From an uncultured Flavobacteriales bacterium (lineage in GTDB: Bacteria; Bacteroidota; Bacteroidia; Flavobacteriales_D; Sanyastnellaceae), in contig CALSMK010000003.1 of NCBI GenBank assembly GCA_943787435.1, positions 1 through 51,876 on the forward strand: a stretch of 51,876 nucleotides of DNA, written 5' to 3'. Numbering within the stretch: position 1 is the first letter of the stretch; each line of letters begins with the position of its first letter. A model generated the notes under the pieces. That model saw nothing but the letters and a program-made list of their open reading frames with translations. It made no database searches and was not told where the DNA came from. Below are positions 1-6,784 of the stretch, piece after piece. A program made the translations under genes and the position numbers.

Positions 1-2
1 TG

Positions 3-71
3 CGCGACTGGACCGCCAAGAACTGCCTCGAGATGCGCGCCAACTTCGACGCCCAAACGTTGGATCAGTAA
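3..71 (+). CDS. C-terminal end of an unidentified protein, cut by the window edge
   Basis: An open frame enters from the left edge and stops at TAA (69-71), giving about 22 residues containing NCLEMRANFDAQTLDQ. It is the only frame at the edge running into a stop in a position that fits the next gene, which is convergent and ends 25 bases later. The fragment is too short to assign a family. Confidence 0.45.
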   Translation, partial: RDWTAKNCLEMRANFDAQTLDQ

Positions 72-95
72 GCCACGCTGAATCTGGAATACGGG

Positions 96-506
96 TCAAG
101 AGAGCTTGTCCGGGTGCTTGTCTTTGACGTGCTGGGCGATGGGCAGAGAATTCCCGTCTTCATCAATCCTCACAAACACCAGTTTGGTGGTGGTCACCAC
201 TGTCTCTTCGTGGCTGTAGACATTGAATTTTCGAGCTTCCACGGCAATTTTGATGGACTTGTTGCCGATGCGAACGACATCCCCATAAATCTTGATGAGG
301 TTGTTCTCTTTGACCGGAGACTTGAACAGCACTTCCTCCACCTTCAGCGTCACCATGTTGGGGCTGTAGCAGACCTCATTGACGAAGGCCACGGCCAACT
401 CATCGATCCAACTCAGCATGGTTCCGCCAAAAAGATTGTTATGTACACCTAGATCGTGCTTCTTGCACACCTTCGTTCCTAGCAATCGCATGACACAAAG
501 GTCCAT
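96..506 (-). CDS. Acyl-CoA thioesterase, hotdog fold (YciA/BACH-like)
   Basis: About 136 residues. Near the N-terminus it has the hotdog helix signature NNLFGGTMLSWIDELA, followed by strands resembling VTLKVEEVLFKSPV and a TTKLVFVRID strand. These match the small acyl-CoA thioesterases that hydrolyse fatty acyl-CoA to free acid and CoA in the cytoplasm. The longest frame starts at a GTG at 545 and would overlap the divergent gene at 531. The ATG at 506 (MDLCVMRLLG) sits at the usual family start and leaves a 24-base gap, so I chose it. With so little space, the two divergent genes must share or overlap promoters. The substrate chain length cannot be read from the sequence. Confidence 0.85.
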   Translation of the reverse strand: MDLCVMRLLGTKVCKKHDLGVHNNLFGGTMLSWIDELAVAFVNEVCYSPNMVTLKVEEVLFKSPVKENNLIKIYGDVVRIGNKSIKIAVEARKFNVYSHEETVVTTTKLVFVRIDEDGNSLPIAQHVKDKHPDKLS

Positions 507-530
507 ATTTGCCACATCAACTCCTGCATC

Positions 531-2012
531 ATGTCCATCCGACACATTTTGGCCTCCTTTTCTGCCGCAGCCTTGCTTTGCGTGGCTTGTCTTTCAGCCA
601 CCGCTCAAGGCGGCATCACCATCGACCACAACTTTAGCGATTGGAATGGCATCGAGACCTTCCAAGTCTCGGACACCACCGGCCCCTTGGAATCGGTGGC
701 CTTCACCAGCGACGAGGAACGCATCTATTTGCGCCTCACCTACGACCGACTGATTGCTCTAGACGAAGGGATCATCCCCCATGGAACCAAACTCGCTTTT
801 GACCTGGACGGCAATCCCGGATCTGGACAATTCATGGGGTCTTTTTCAGGCGCAGATGTGGTGGTTCACTTGCAAGACCGCTATGTGAGTGCGGCCCAGT
901 CCAATGGCACCAATGAGAGCGAATCCCTGAATTCAGCACAGGTGCGAATGGCACCTACTTACGGAGGGTTTGACCACGAAATCGCCATCGATCGTTCTGT
1001 CAATGGCATCGATGGTGACCAGCCTTTGAAGTGGAGCGTGATGTGTTCATCGTCCGGACAGCAAATCAGCTCTGACGACAACGGCGTGGACCTTTCTGAG
1101 TCTTCAGCTGTGGCCATGAGCACTCCCTTGGAACGCACCGATGGAACGGCCGTTCGATTGGCCTTTTGGAACATGAACCGCCGACTAGATGATGCTTCTG
1201 CACGGGCCGCCATGGCGCGAATCCTTCAAGCCACGCAACCCGATGTCATCGCCATGAGCGAGGTCGAAGATTTCTCAGAAACACAAGTGGCTGAGCTCTT
1301 AAACGAATGGATCCCTACGGAAATGGGGCCATGGAATGTCGTAAAAGACGACTGGGACTTGATGGTGGCCAGCCGATGGCCCATCAATGGCAGTTATCCC
1401 GAAGTCTACCGACAATTCCCTGTGGTCATTGAAACCGGAGACGTCTGGGGCTCTGATTTAATGGTGACAGCAAGCCACCTCAAATGCTGCAACGGCGCCG
1501 ATCAGCGCCAGACCGAAGCCGATGAGTATATGGCGTTCCTCAGAGATGCCATGACCCCAGGTGGACAAGTCAACCTGCCCTACAAAACCCCTGTGGTGTA
1601 CGGAGGAGACTTGAACATGGTGGGGCCAGGTGGGGCCATGCACACCTTGCTCACTGGTGACATCCTCAACGAGGCTGAACACGGCCCTGACTTTGCCCCA
1701 GACTGGGACGGAACGCGGCTGGCTGAGTTGCCTTGTGTCCAAACCGATCAGGCCATGAACTACACATGGAGAAACGACTACAGCGAATGGCCAGCTGGAA
1801 AGTTGGACTACATCTTGGTCCAAGACGGCGTGGCGGAAGTCCTGCGGTCATTCTCACTGGAAACCGCCTCCATGTCAGACGAACGCCTGAACCAGTATGG
1901 CCTTGAGGCTGGAGACGCCTTGCAAGCCAGCGATCACTTCATTGTGGTGGCCGACCTGCGCAAATACGACCGCCCTGGCACCAAGCCGACTAAGGCCAAG
2001 AAAGGCAACTGA
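531..2012 (+). CDS. Secreted endonuclease/exonuclease/phosphatase-fold protein with N-terminal DOMON/CBM9-like domain
   Basis: 493 residues. Residues 1-25 are a signal peptide ending in ATAQG. Residues about 28-190 form a beta-rich region (DHNFSDWNG, IYLRLTYDR, AFDLDGNPGSG) resembling CBM9/DOMON-type domains. Residues about 205-475 carry the EEP signature: the Asn of FWNMNR, the Glu of MSEVEDF, the Asp/Asn of YGGDLNMVGP, and the terminal ASDHFIVVADL. Such enzymes cleave phosphodiesters or phosphomonoesters (nucleic acids, sphingomyelin, inositol phosphates). No T9SS sorting domain is visible; the C-terminus is lysine-rich. The fold is clear but the substrate is not. A role in scavenging phosphate or nucleic acids outside the cell is inference. 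Confidence 0.85.
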   Translation: MSIRHILASFSAAALLCVACLSATAQGGITIDHNFSDWNGIETFQVSDTTGPLESVAFTSDEERIYLRLTYDRLIALDEGIIPHGTKLAFDLDGNPGSGQFMGSFSGADVVVHLQDRYVSAAQSNGTNESESLNSAQVRMAPTYGGFDHEIAIDRSVNGIDGDQPLKWSVMCSSSGQQISSDDNGVDLSESSAVAMSTPLERTDGTAVRLAFWNMNRRLDDASARAAMARILQATQPDVIAMSEVEDFSETQVAELLNEWIPTEMGPWNVVKDDWDLMVASRWPINGSYPEVYRQFPVVIETGDVWGSDLMVTASHLKCCNGADQRQTEADEYMAFLRDAMTPGGQVNLPYKTPVVYGGDLNMVGPGGAMHTLLTGDILNEAEHGPDFAPDWDGTRLAELPCVQTDQAMNYTWRNDYSEWPAGKLDYILVQDGVAEVLRSFSLETASMSDERLNQYGLEAGDALQASDHFIVVADLRKYDRPGTKPTKAKKGN

Positions 2013-2033
2013 ACCATTGAATTCGCGGACCTG

Positions 2034-2930
2034 TCAATGGGTCTCTCGGACCTGAAAAACGCGGTTGATGTTAAACCCGAAGTAGAGGTCACCGTCCTGC
2101 CATCGGCCGGGTGTTTCGGCCAAGAAAGCGCGTTCGAACATGCCGCGGCTATTGGTCACGTGGAGTTGGAAGACGTGCCCCCCGGTTTCAATGTCCAGTC
2201 CGAGGCTCAGTGAATTGTGCAGCCCATCCTCGATGGGACGCGGAAGCAGGTAATGGTATTCGCCGTTGACCGACATCCTGCGGTTGAGCTTGTAACGGAA
2301 GCCCACCCCCATGGTCGACACATCGTTGGGGCGGTCGGGTTGATCGACCAGGTTTCGGTGCACCAGCGAGGGAATCAGGGCCAAAGAGAATTCAGGTGAC
2401 CACTTGCGCGTCACCACCAATTGGTGCACATAGCTCATTCGGTGCACCCCCTTGCGCACAATGCCATCATCTGGCAGGCGCAATCCGTCGCGCATGGCCA
2501 CTGAGTATCCCGTGAGGCTCACAGGGGATCCTCCCCCCTTCATTTGCTCCAAAAAGCGCCACTTCAGGTTCCCCTCCAAGGTCTTACCAAAGGTGGACCT
2601 GGCCACCCCCAATTGGATCCTGTCGGTGATGCCGTAGTCGAGACCCATGCGCATCTGCGCATTGTCCAGACCAAACAAATCGTACCAACCATCGCTCAGT
2701 CGCCCAAAACGGTGAGCGATGATGAAGTTCATTTCCCCCTCGCCCGAAGTTTCTGGGCTTTGGACATTGATGATGCGGCCCGCCTTGAATGCCGACGTCA
2801 CCACTGTGGGCTGATCGTCTTCACCGAAGAAGTCCATCAAGTCGTCTTGGGCCAACGCCGACCCGTTGCCCATTGAAGCCAACAATCCGAAAGCCCATCC
2901 AAGCAGCACCCCCTTATTCAAGCTTCTCAT
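2034..2930 (-). CDS. DUF5777 family outer-membrane beta-barrel protein
   Basis: 298 residues with a signal peptide (cleavage near GSALAQ). The rest alternates short amphipathic strands ending in aromatic residues, with the motif MNFIIAHRFGRLSDGWYDLFGLDNAQMRMG in two parts typical of DUF5777 proteins, and ends in an aromatic-rich strand. It is probably an outer-membrane barrel. It overlaps the upstream YceI gene by four bases (ATGA), so the pair is translationally coupled. Together with the cytochrome gene it forms a three-gene minus-strand operon of a kind common in Bacteroidota. The molecular function of the family is not known to me. Confidence 0.8.
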   Translation of the reverse strand: MRSLNKGVLLGWAFGLLASMGNGSALAQDDLMDFFGEDDQPTVVTSAFKAGRIINVQSPETSGEGEMNFIIAHRFGRLSDGWYDLFGLDNAQMRMGLDYGITDRIQLGVARSTFGKTLEGNLKWRFLEQMKGGGSPVSLTGYSVAMRDGLRLPDDGIVRKGVHRMSYVHQLVVTRKWSPEFSLALIPSLVHRNLVDQPDRPNDVSTMGVGFRYKLNRRMSVNGEYHYLLPRPIEDGLHNSLSLGLDIETGGHVFQLHVTNSRGMFERAFLAETPGRWQDGDLYFGFNINRVFQVRETH

Positions 2931-3463
2931 TTCAATTTCAATTCTGCCCTCACGGTCACCTCAATGATTTCAGCAATGTTTTCCGAAACCACCTTGGGAA
3001 TGTCAATTTGATGGTCAACACAGGCCACCTCAAACTGGGTTTCCAAAATCCACCAATCTCCATCTCGGACCATCGTACCCGCAACGCTTCGGTCTTGAGA
3101 CACTCCGTGCATCTCCAATGCTCCGTTTGCTGTTACGAGTTGTTCTCCTTCTTTGCTGGGATCCAGCCCTTCAACAACGCCTCGAAAAGACGCTTTTGGA
3201 AACCGCTCAGACTCCATGTAATTCTCATTGAAGTGCTCTTCCATCAACGCTTTCGGAAAATGAAAGCTCAGGATGGGCACCTGAAACGCCAATTGGCCCG
3301 TGGCCATGTCAAAAATGACAGAGGATTCGGTGCTTTCGGCTTGAATGTCCTCCAAAGGCGTCTCGGAGAGAAAAGAAATCTGCGCATCTCGGGTCACAAA
3401 CCTTTGGGCTTGACACGCCATTGACAGAATCACGCAAAACAGCAGAAGGGCAGGGTATTTCAT
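2927..3463 (-). CDS. YceI-like periplasmic lipid-binding protein
   Basis: 178 residues with a signal peptide ending near SMACQAQ. The body has the YceI order of features: an N-terminal strand with AQISFLSETPLEDIQAES, the central FPKALMEEHFNENYMESERFPKASFRG block (continuous, described here in outline), and a C-terminal beta strand. YceI proteins are lipocalin-like and bind isoprenoid or other lipids in the periplasm. The gene starts at an ATG immediately after the cytochrome gene (one-base overlap) and overlaps DUF5777 by four bases. The shared operon with a c-type cytochrome hints at a quinone or redox role, which is inference. Confidence 0.85.
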   Translation of the reverse strand: MKYPALLLFCVILSMACQAQRFVTRDAQISFLSETPLEDIQAESTESSVIFDMATGQLAFQVPILSFHFPKALMEEHFNENYMESERFPKASFRGVVEGLDPSKEGEQLVTANGALEMHGVSQDRSVAGTMVRDGDWWILETQFEVACVDHQIDIPKVVSENIAEIIEVTVRAELKLK

Positions 3464-3825
3464 CAGTTGTTGGGTTTACCAGCTTGAATCCAAGCGCGAA
3501 AACGGGCAATGGAACAGCTGTCGAGTTTCCCCGATTGTGGCATCAATTGTGAATCGCCCTCATCGCGGTCCATGCGGTCCAACATGATGTCGGCAAAAAG
3601 CGCGATTTCGGTGTGGGACTCAAAGGCGATTCCCGCTGATGGCGCAGAGCCAGAATGGCACCCTTGACAATGGTTTTCGACCAAAGGCAAAATGTCCATC
3701 CCATAGCTGGCATCAAAGGCATCACAATCAAAAGGTGCCCCAAGCGTCTCCAGATCATCATAGGTGCATCCCGCCAACAGGATCACCAAGGTGAATGCCC
3801 AAGTATGTCGCACTGTAATTCGCAT
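3463..3825 (-). CDS. c-type cytochrome-like lipoprotein
   Basis: About 120 residues. A lipoprotein signal (VILLAGC) is followed by a small domain with one covalent heme site, CQGCH, in a context (MDILPLVENHCQGCHSGS) typical of planctomycete-type or monoheme cytochrome domains. A late methionine in QLMPQSGK could be the distal ligand. The longest frame begins at TTG (3837). The ATG at 3825 gives a better signal peptide and is preferred. First gene of the operon with YceI and DUF5777; likely anchored in a membrane facing the periplasm and transferring electrons. The redox partner is not evident. Confidence 0.8.
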   Translation of the reverse strand: MRITVRHTWAFTLVILLAGCTYDDLETLGAPFDCDAFDASYGMDILPLVENHCQGCHSGSAPSAGIAFESHTEIALFADIMLDRMDRDEGDSQLMPQSGKLDSCSIARFRAWIQAGKPNN

Positions 3826-3839
3826 GGTGTTCCTCAATT

Positions 3840-4091
3840 CTACTGGTCCTGGACGCTGCCAAGTCGTTGCTGATCAAAAGACTGAACCCTACCTTGAGCC
3901 AAGGCCACTACCCTCATCATCAAAAGCAAAACGCAGCCCATTGACATGGCAGTATACAGCACAAGTTGTACAGCCTCAAAGTTCAAACAAAAGACACTGG
4001 GCAAGGCCAGCAACATGACAAGCCAGGATGCCCACATCCACAAATCAATCCACCTTCGGTCCGCATCCTCCCAAGCGGCTTGAAAGGGCAA
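3840..4091 (-). CDS. Small membrane protein, probably 5'-truncated by a frameshift
   Basis: An 83-residue frame with two hydrophobic segments (WMWASWLVMLLALPSVFCL and VQLVLYTAMSMGCVLLLMM), opening with a TTG. Upstream of 4091 the adjacent frame continues as a hydrophobic stretch (PLIPTALMAICLSAIAL) that would join smoothly at FQAAWEDADRR. I infer that one base is missing or extra near 4085 and that the true protein starts near 4180 with a third membrane helix. It lies just upstream of the cytochrome-YceI-DUF5777 operon and may belong to it. No family recognised. Confidence 0.45.
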   Translation of the reverse strand: MPFQAAWEDADRRWIDLWMWASWLVMLLALPSVFCLNFEAVQLVLYTAMSMGCVLLLMMRVVALAQGRVQSFDQQRLGSVQDQ

Positions 4092-4232
4092 TGGCCGAGA
4101 GGCAGATCGCCATCAATGCCGTTGGAATCAGTGGGCCTGTTTCACCGAAACACAGTTTAAGGCCGAAATAGAAATGCCCGAGGCAAAAGATTCAGAGCCA
4201 AATTGCCCAACGTGAATTCAACTCCCCACTCC

Positions 4233-5369
4233 ATGATTCAGGGTTCCATTCCTTCGAATGTGTTTCGCAAAGCAGCGCTGCCCCTTTTGACCTTGGCCCT
4301 CTTCGGATCGGGTTGTGGACCCCGAATGTGGACCACAGATGAGCAAGGAATCCAGCACGCTCCAATGAATGGAAGCTGGCGGGCATTGGAGGTGACCAGC
4401 AACAACGAGGCATGGCTGGCCGGCTCTACTGGAGAATGGCTGCATCTGTACGGCACCGGCTCACATTCTACCGTGGCCCATTATCAAGACGCCATATGGA
4501 TCTCTCCTGATTCAAACCTGGCCCCCCATTACCGCGGGATTGCGGTGACCCCCCATGCTGTTTTGGGATCGGTCATCGCTTCGCCAGGGTTCATTCGAAG
4601 GGCTGAATTTGATGACGCGGGCAAACTCAAGTTGCCCCGCACCAGCGCCTGGATGGAGGAAGATTCTGCTGTTTTCATGGATGCCATTTTGGCCGTGGAC
4701 AACTCGACCCTTGTGGCCATGGGAGACCCCATCGATGAATGTCTGTGCGTGATTCGATCAGAAGATGAGGGTCGTTCATGGGCAAAAGTCCCCTGTGCTT
4801 TGAACGGCCTTCCTGGCGTCCCTTTGGCCAAAGAGGGCGAGGCGGCCTTTGCCGCCTCCAATGGAAACCTGGCCTCGGCAGGAGACACCCTTTGGATGCT
4901 GTCAGGGGGCGGAGCATCGAGGGTCTATCGCAGCCTCGACCGGGGACAAAGCTGGATGGTTTTTGACACCCCTCTGCAACAAGGAAGCACCATGACAGGC
5001 GGATTTTCAATGGCCTTTGCCGACGCCCAACACGGCATCATTTGGGGCGGGAATTGGGAAGACAAAACCGGACAACATTCACGCGGTGCCGTCACCAAAA
5101 ACGGCGGAGAGACGTGGACCTTGGTCTCGGAAGGACAGGGTCCTGGCTATGCATCATCGGTACAGTACCGCCCCGGAAGTCGGGGCCAACAATGCGTACT
5201 GGTGGGCAAACCAGGCGGCATAGACTTGAGCCATGACGGTGGTCAAAACTGGCGGCATTTCTCTGACAGCGCCTTTTACACCGCCCGATTTAGCCCGGAT
5301 GGCAGCTGGCTTTGGCTGGCTGGTCCAAACAATGTGGGCCGGGTTCAATCCAACCTCTTGGACTGGTGA
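4233..5369 (+). CDS. Beta-propeller lipoprotein, BNR/YCF48-like
   Basis: 378 residues from the ATG at 4233; a TTG at 4203 would add ten unneeded residues. The N-terminus is a lipoprotein signal (LALFGSGCG). The rest has repeating Asp-box-like units: SEDEGRSWAKV, SLDRGQSWMVF, KNGGETWTLV and SHDGGQNWRHF. These are hallmarks of sialidase-type or YCF48-type beta-propellers, which in Bacteroidota are often called oxidoreductases without evidence. No sialidase catalytic residues are recognisable, so a binding or scaffold role at the cell surface is more likely. The gene converges on the downstream methyltransferase with only six bases between stops. Confidence 0.75.
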   Translation: MIQGSIPSNVFRKAALPLLTLALFGSGCGPRMWTTDEQGIQHAPMNGSWRALEVTSNNEAWLAGSTGEWLHLYGTGSHSTVAHYQDAIWISPDSNLAPHYRGIAVTPHAVLGSVIASPGFIRRAEFDDAGKLKLPRTSAWMEEDSAVFMDAILAVDNSTLVAMGDPIDECLCVIRSEDEGRSWAKVPCALNGLPGVPLAKEGEAAFAASNGNLASAGDTLWMLSGGGASRVYRSLDRGQSWMVFDTPLQQGSTMTGGFSMAFADAQHGIIWGGNWEDKTGQHSRGAVTKNGGETWTLVSEGQGPGYASSVQYRPGSRGQQCVLVGKPGGIDLSHDGGQNWRHFSDSAFYTARFSPDGSWLWLAGPNNVGRVQSNLLDW

Positions 5370-5375
5370 CTTTTC

Positions 5376-5990
5376 TCAAAGTGGACGCTGAGCCACCACA
5401 CGGGTGACTTCGGCCGTTCCCTGATGGTAAGGGCCTTCATCCAGCACCACTTCTTCTGTGGTCAGCATGGATGGATTCAATCCCGCGAAGTCAGAAGCCA
5501 GCATCTCTGTGGTGAACAACATGGACAGTGCTTTGGGACCTCCCGATTGGAAGGCCAGTTGACCTGGGCCAAAGCCCTCTAAAATCAACGTCCCGCCAGG
5601 CTTCAACCATTGTGCTGCTCTGCGGTGAAAAAGAGGCCGCAAGTCCTCGGGCAAATGCAGGTAACACAGGGCCACCACATCAAACACCTCGTTGGGCTCC
5701 CAATCGGCAGCATCTCCGAGTTCGGCCTCGATGTGAACCTTCTTTTTTCTGGCCAAAGCCAGCGATTTTTCGACCCCAACGGCGGAAGCATCGAAAGACC
5801 GAACAGACCAGCCCTGTTCTGCGGCATGGGTCGCATTTCGGCCTTCACCGTCCCCTGGAAGGAGAATTCGACCGAGAGACAATTTGGCCAACTGGGCCTC
5901 AAAAAAGGCATTTGGGCCATGTCCGTAGACCATGTCTTCATTTCGAAAACGTTCATCCCAAAAAGCCCCGGGAGATGTCGTCCGCTTCAT
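5376..5990 (-). CDS. Class I SAM-dependent methyltransferase
   Basis: 204 residues. The N-terminal FWDERFRNEDMVYGHGPN segment is typical of the TehB/thiopurine-type methyltransferase group. It is followed by motif I (LLPGDGEGRNATHAAEQG), the acidic residue of motif II (VRSFDASAVGV), motif III/IV (FDVVALCYLHLP) and WLKPGGTLILEGF. It transfers a methyl group from S-adenosylmethionine to an unknown small molecule in the cytoplasm; relatives act on tellurite or thiol compounds. The start is an ATG. The next upstream gene, phenylalanine hydroxylase, lies 14 bases away on the same strand, so the two may be co-transcribed. Confidence 0.85.
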   Translation of the reverse strand: MKRTTSPGAFWDERFRNEDMVYGHGPNAFFEAQLAKLSLGRILLPGDGEGRNATHAAEQGWSVRSFDASAVGVEKSLALARKKKVHIEAELGDAADWEPNEVFDVVALCYLHLPEDLRPLFHRRAAQWLKPGGTLILEGFGPGQLAFQSGGPKALSMLFTTEMLASDFAGLNPSMLTTEEVVLDEGPYHQGTAEVTRVVAQRPL

Positions 5991-6004
5991 TCAGCGAATG
6001 TCGT

Positions 6005-6724
6005 TCAATCCCTCTGAAGGCCCTCAAACCAATGATTCAAACTCCGAATCACTTCTGAAATGTCATCGATCAGAAAGTAGGTGGTCTGGATCTCCGTGGT
6101 GGTGAATGGGGTGGTCATCACCCCTTCCATTGAGAATTTCCTGAGGTCATCACGAAGCGCCCAAGCATGTTGGGTTTCTCCATGTGAGCTCATGATGCCC
6201 GCGCCAAAAGCCAAAGGCACGCCCCGCTCTTCCACAAAACCGAACTCAACAAAAAACCAATACAGCCGTTGGAGTTCCAACACCCTCTGTTCTTGGCCCT
6301 GCAAGGCCACACCGATTTCACCAAAGCGCTGCATAAAGGCTGCAAAGTCAGGGTTCATCAATGGTGGAACATGACCAAAGGTGTCGTGGAACATGTCTGG
6401 CTCCTCGAGGTAATCCAGCTGATGGGGCTGACGGACCCAAGTCGAGGTGCAAAATTGACGCTGGGCCAAGAGTGCAAAAAAGTCATCCACTGGAATCAGA
6501 CCGGGAACGATCTGCAAGCTCCAGCCGGTCTTCTCAATCAGCTCCTCTGCCATTCGATCCACCCTTGGAATTTCCAATTCAGTCAGCGAGGTCATGCTGT
6601 CCAACGCATTCAAATACAACCCCGCTCCTTTCTCCTGAAGCAGGTCGCGTTGCCGGCGATACAAAGTGGCCCAGGTTCCATGCTGGACCTTCCCATACTG
6701 CGGCTGAAATAATGAAGCGTTCAT
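6005..6724 (-). CDS. phhA: Phenylalanine 4-monooxygenase (aromatic amino acid hydroxylase)
   Basis: 239 residues, close to the bacterial monomeric form. The iron ligands are visible: the two histidines of FHDTFGHVPPL and the glutamate in WFFVEFGFVEE. Surrounding blocks (VPGLIPVDDFFALLAQRQF, FGAGIMSSHGE) are conserved in the family. The enzyme uses a pterin cofactor and oxygen to convert phenylalanine to tyrosine, the first step of aromatic amino acid breakdown. It starts at an ATG 60 bases downstream of the M1 peptidase gene, on the same strand. No dehydratase or other pathway partner lies nearby. Confidence 0.93.
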   Translation of the reverse strand: MNASLFQPQYGKVQHGTWATLYRRQRDLLQEKGAGLYLNALDSMTSLTELEIPRVDRMAEELIEKTGWSLQIVPGLIPVDDFFALLAQRQFCTSTWVRQPHQLDYLEEPDMFHDTFGHVPPLMNPDFAAFMQRFGEIGVALQGQEQRVLELQRLYWFFVEFGFVEERGVPLAFGAGIMSSHGETQHAWALRDDLRKFSMEGVMTTPFTTTEIQTTYFLIDDISEVIRSLNHWFEGLQRD

Positions 6725-6784
6725 GGAGGATTCCGTGTTTTTCTGTGGCGTCCCAAACGAGGGGTTGGGCGCGCGTCACATTCC

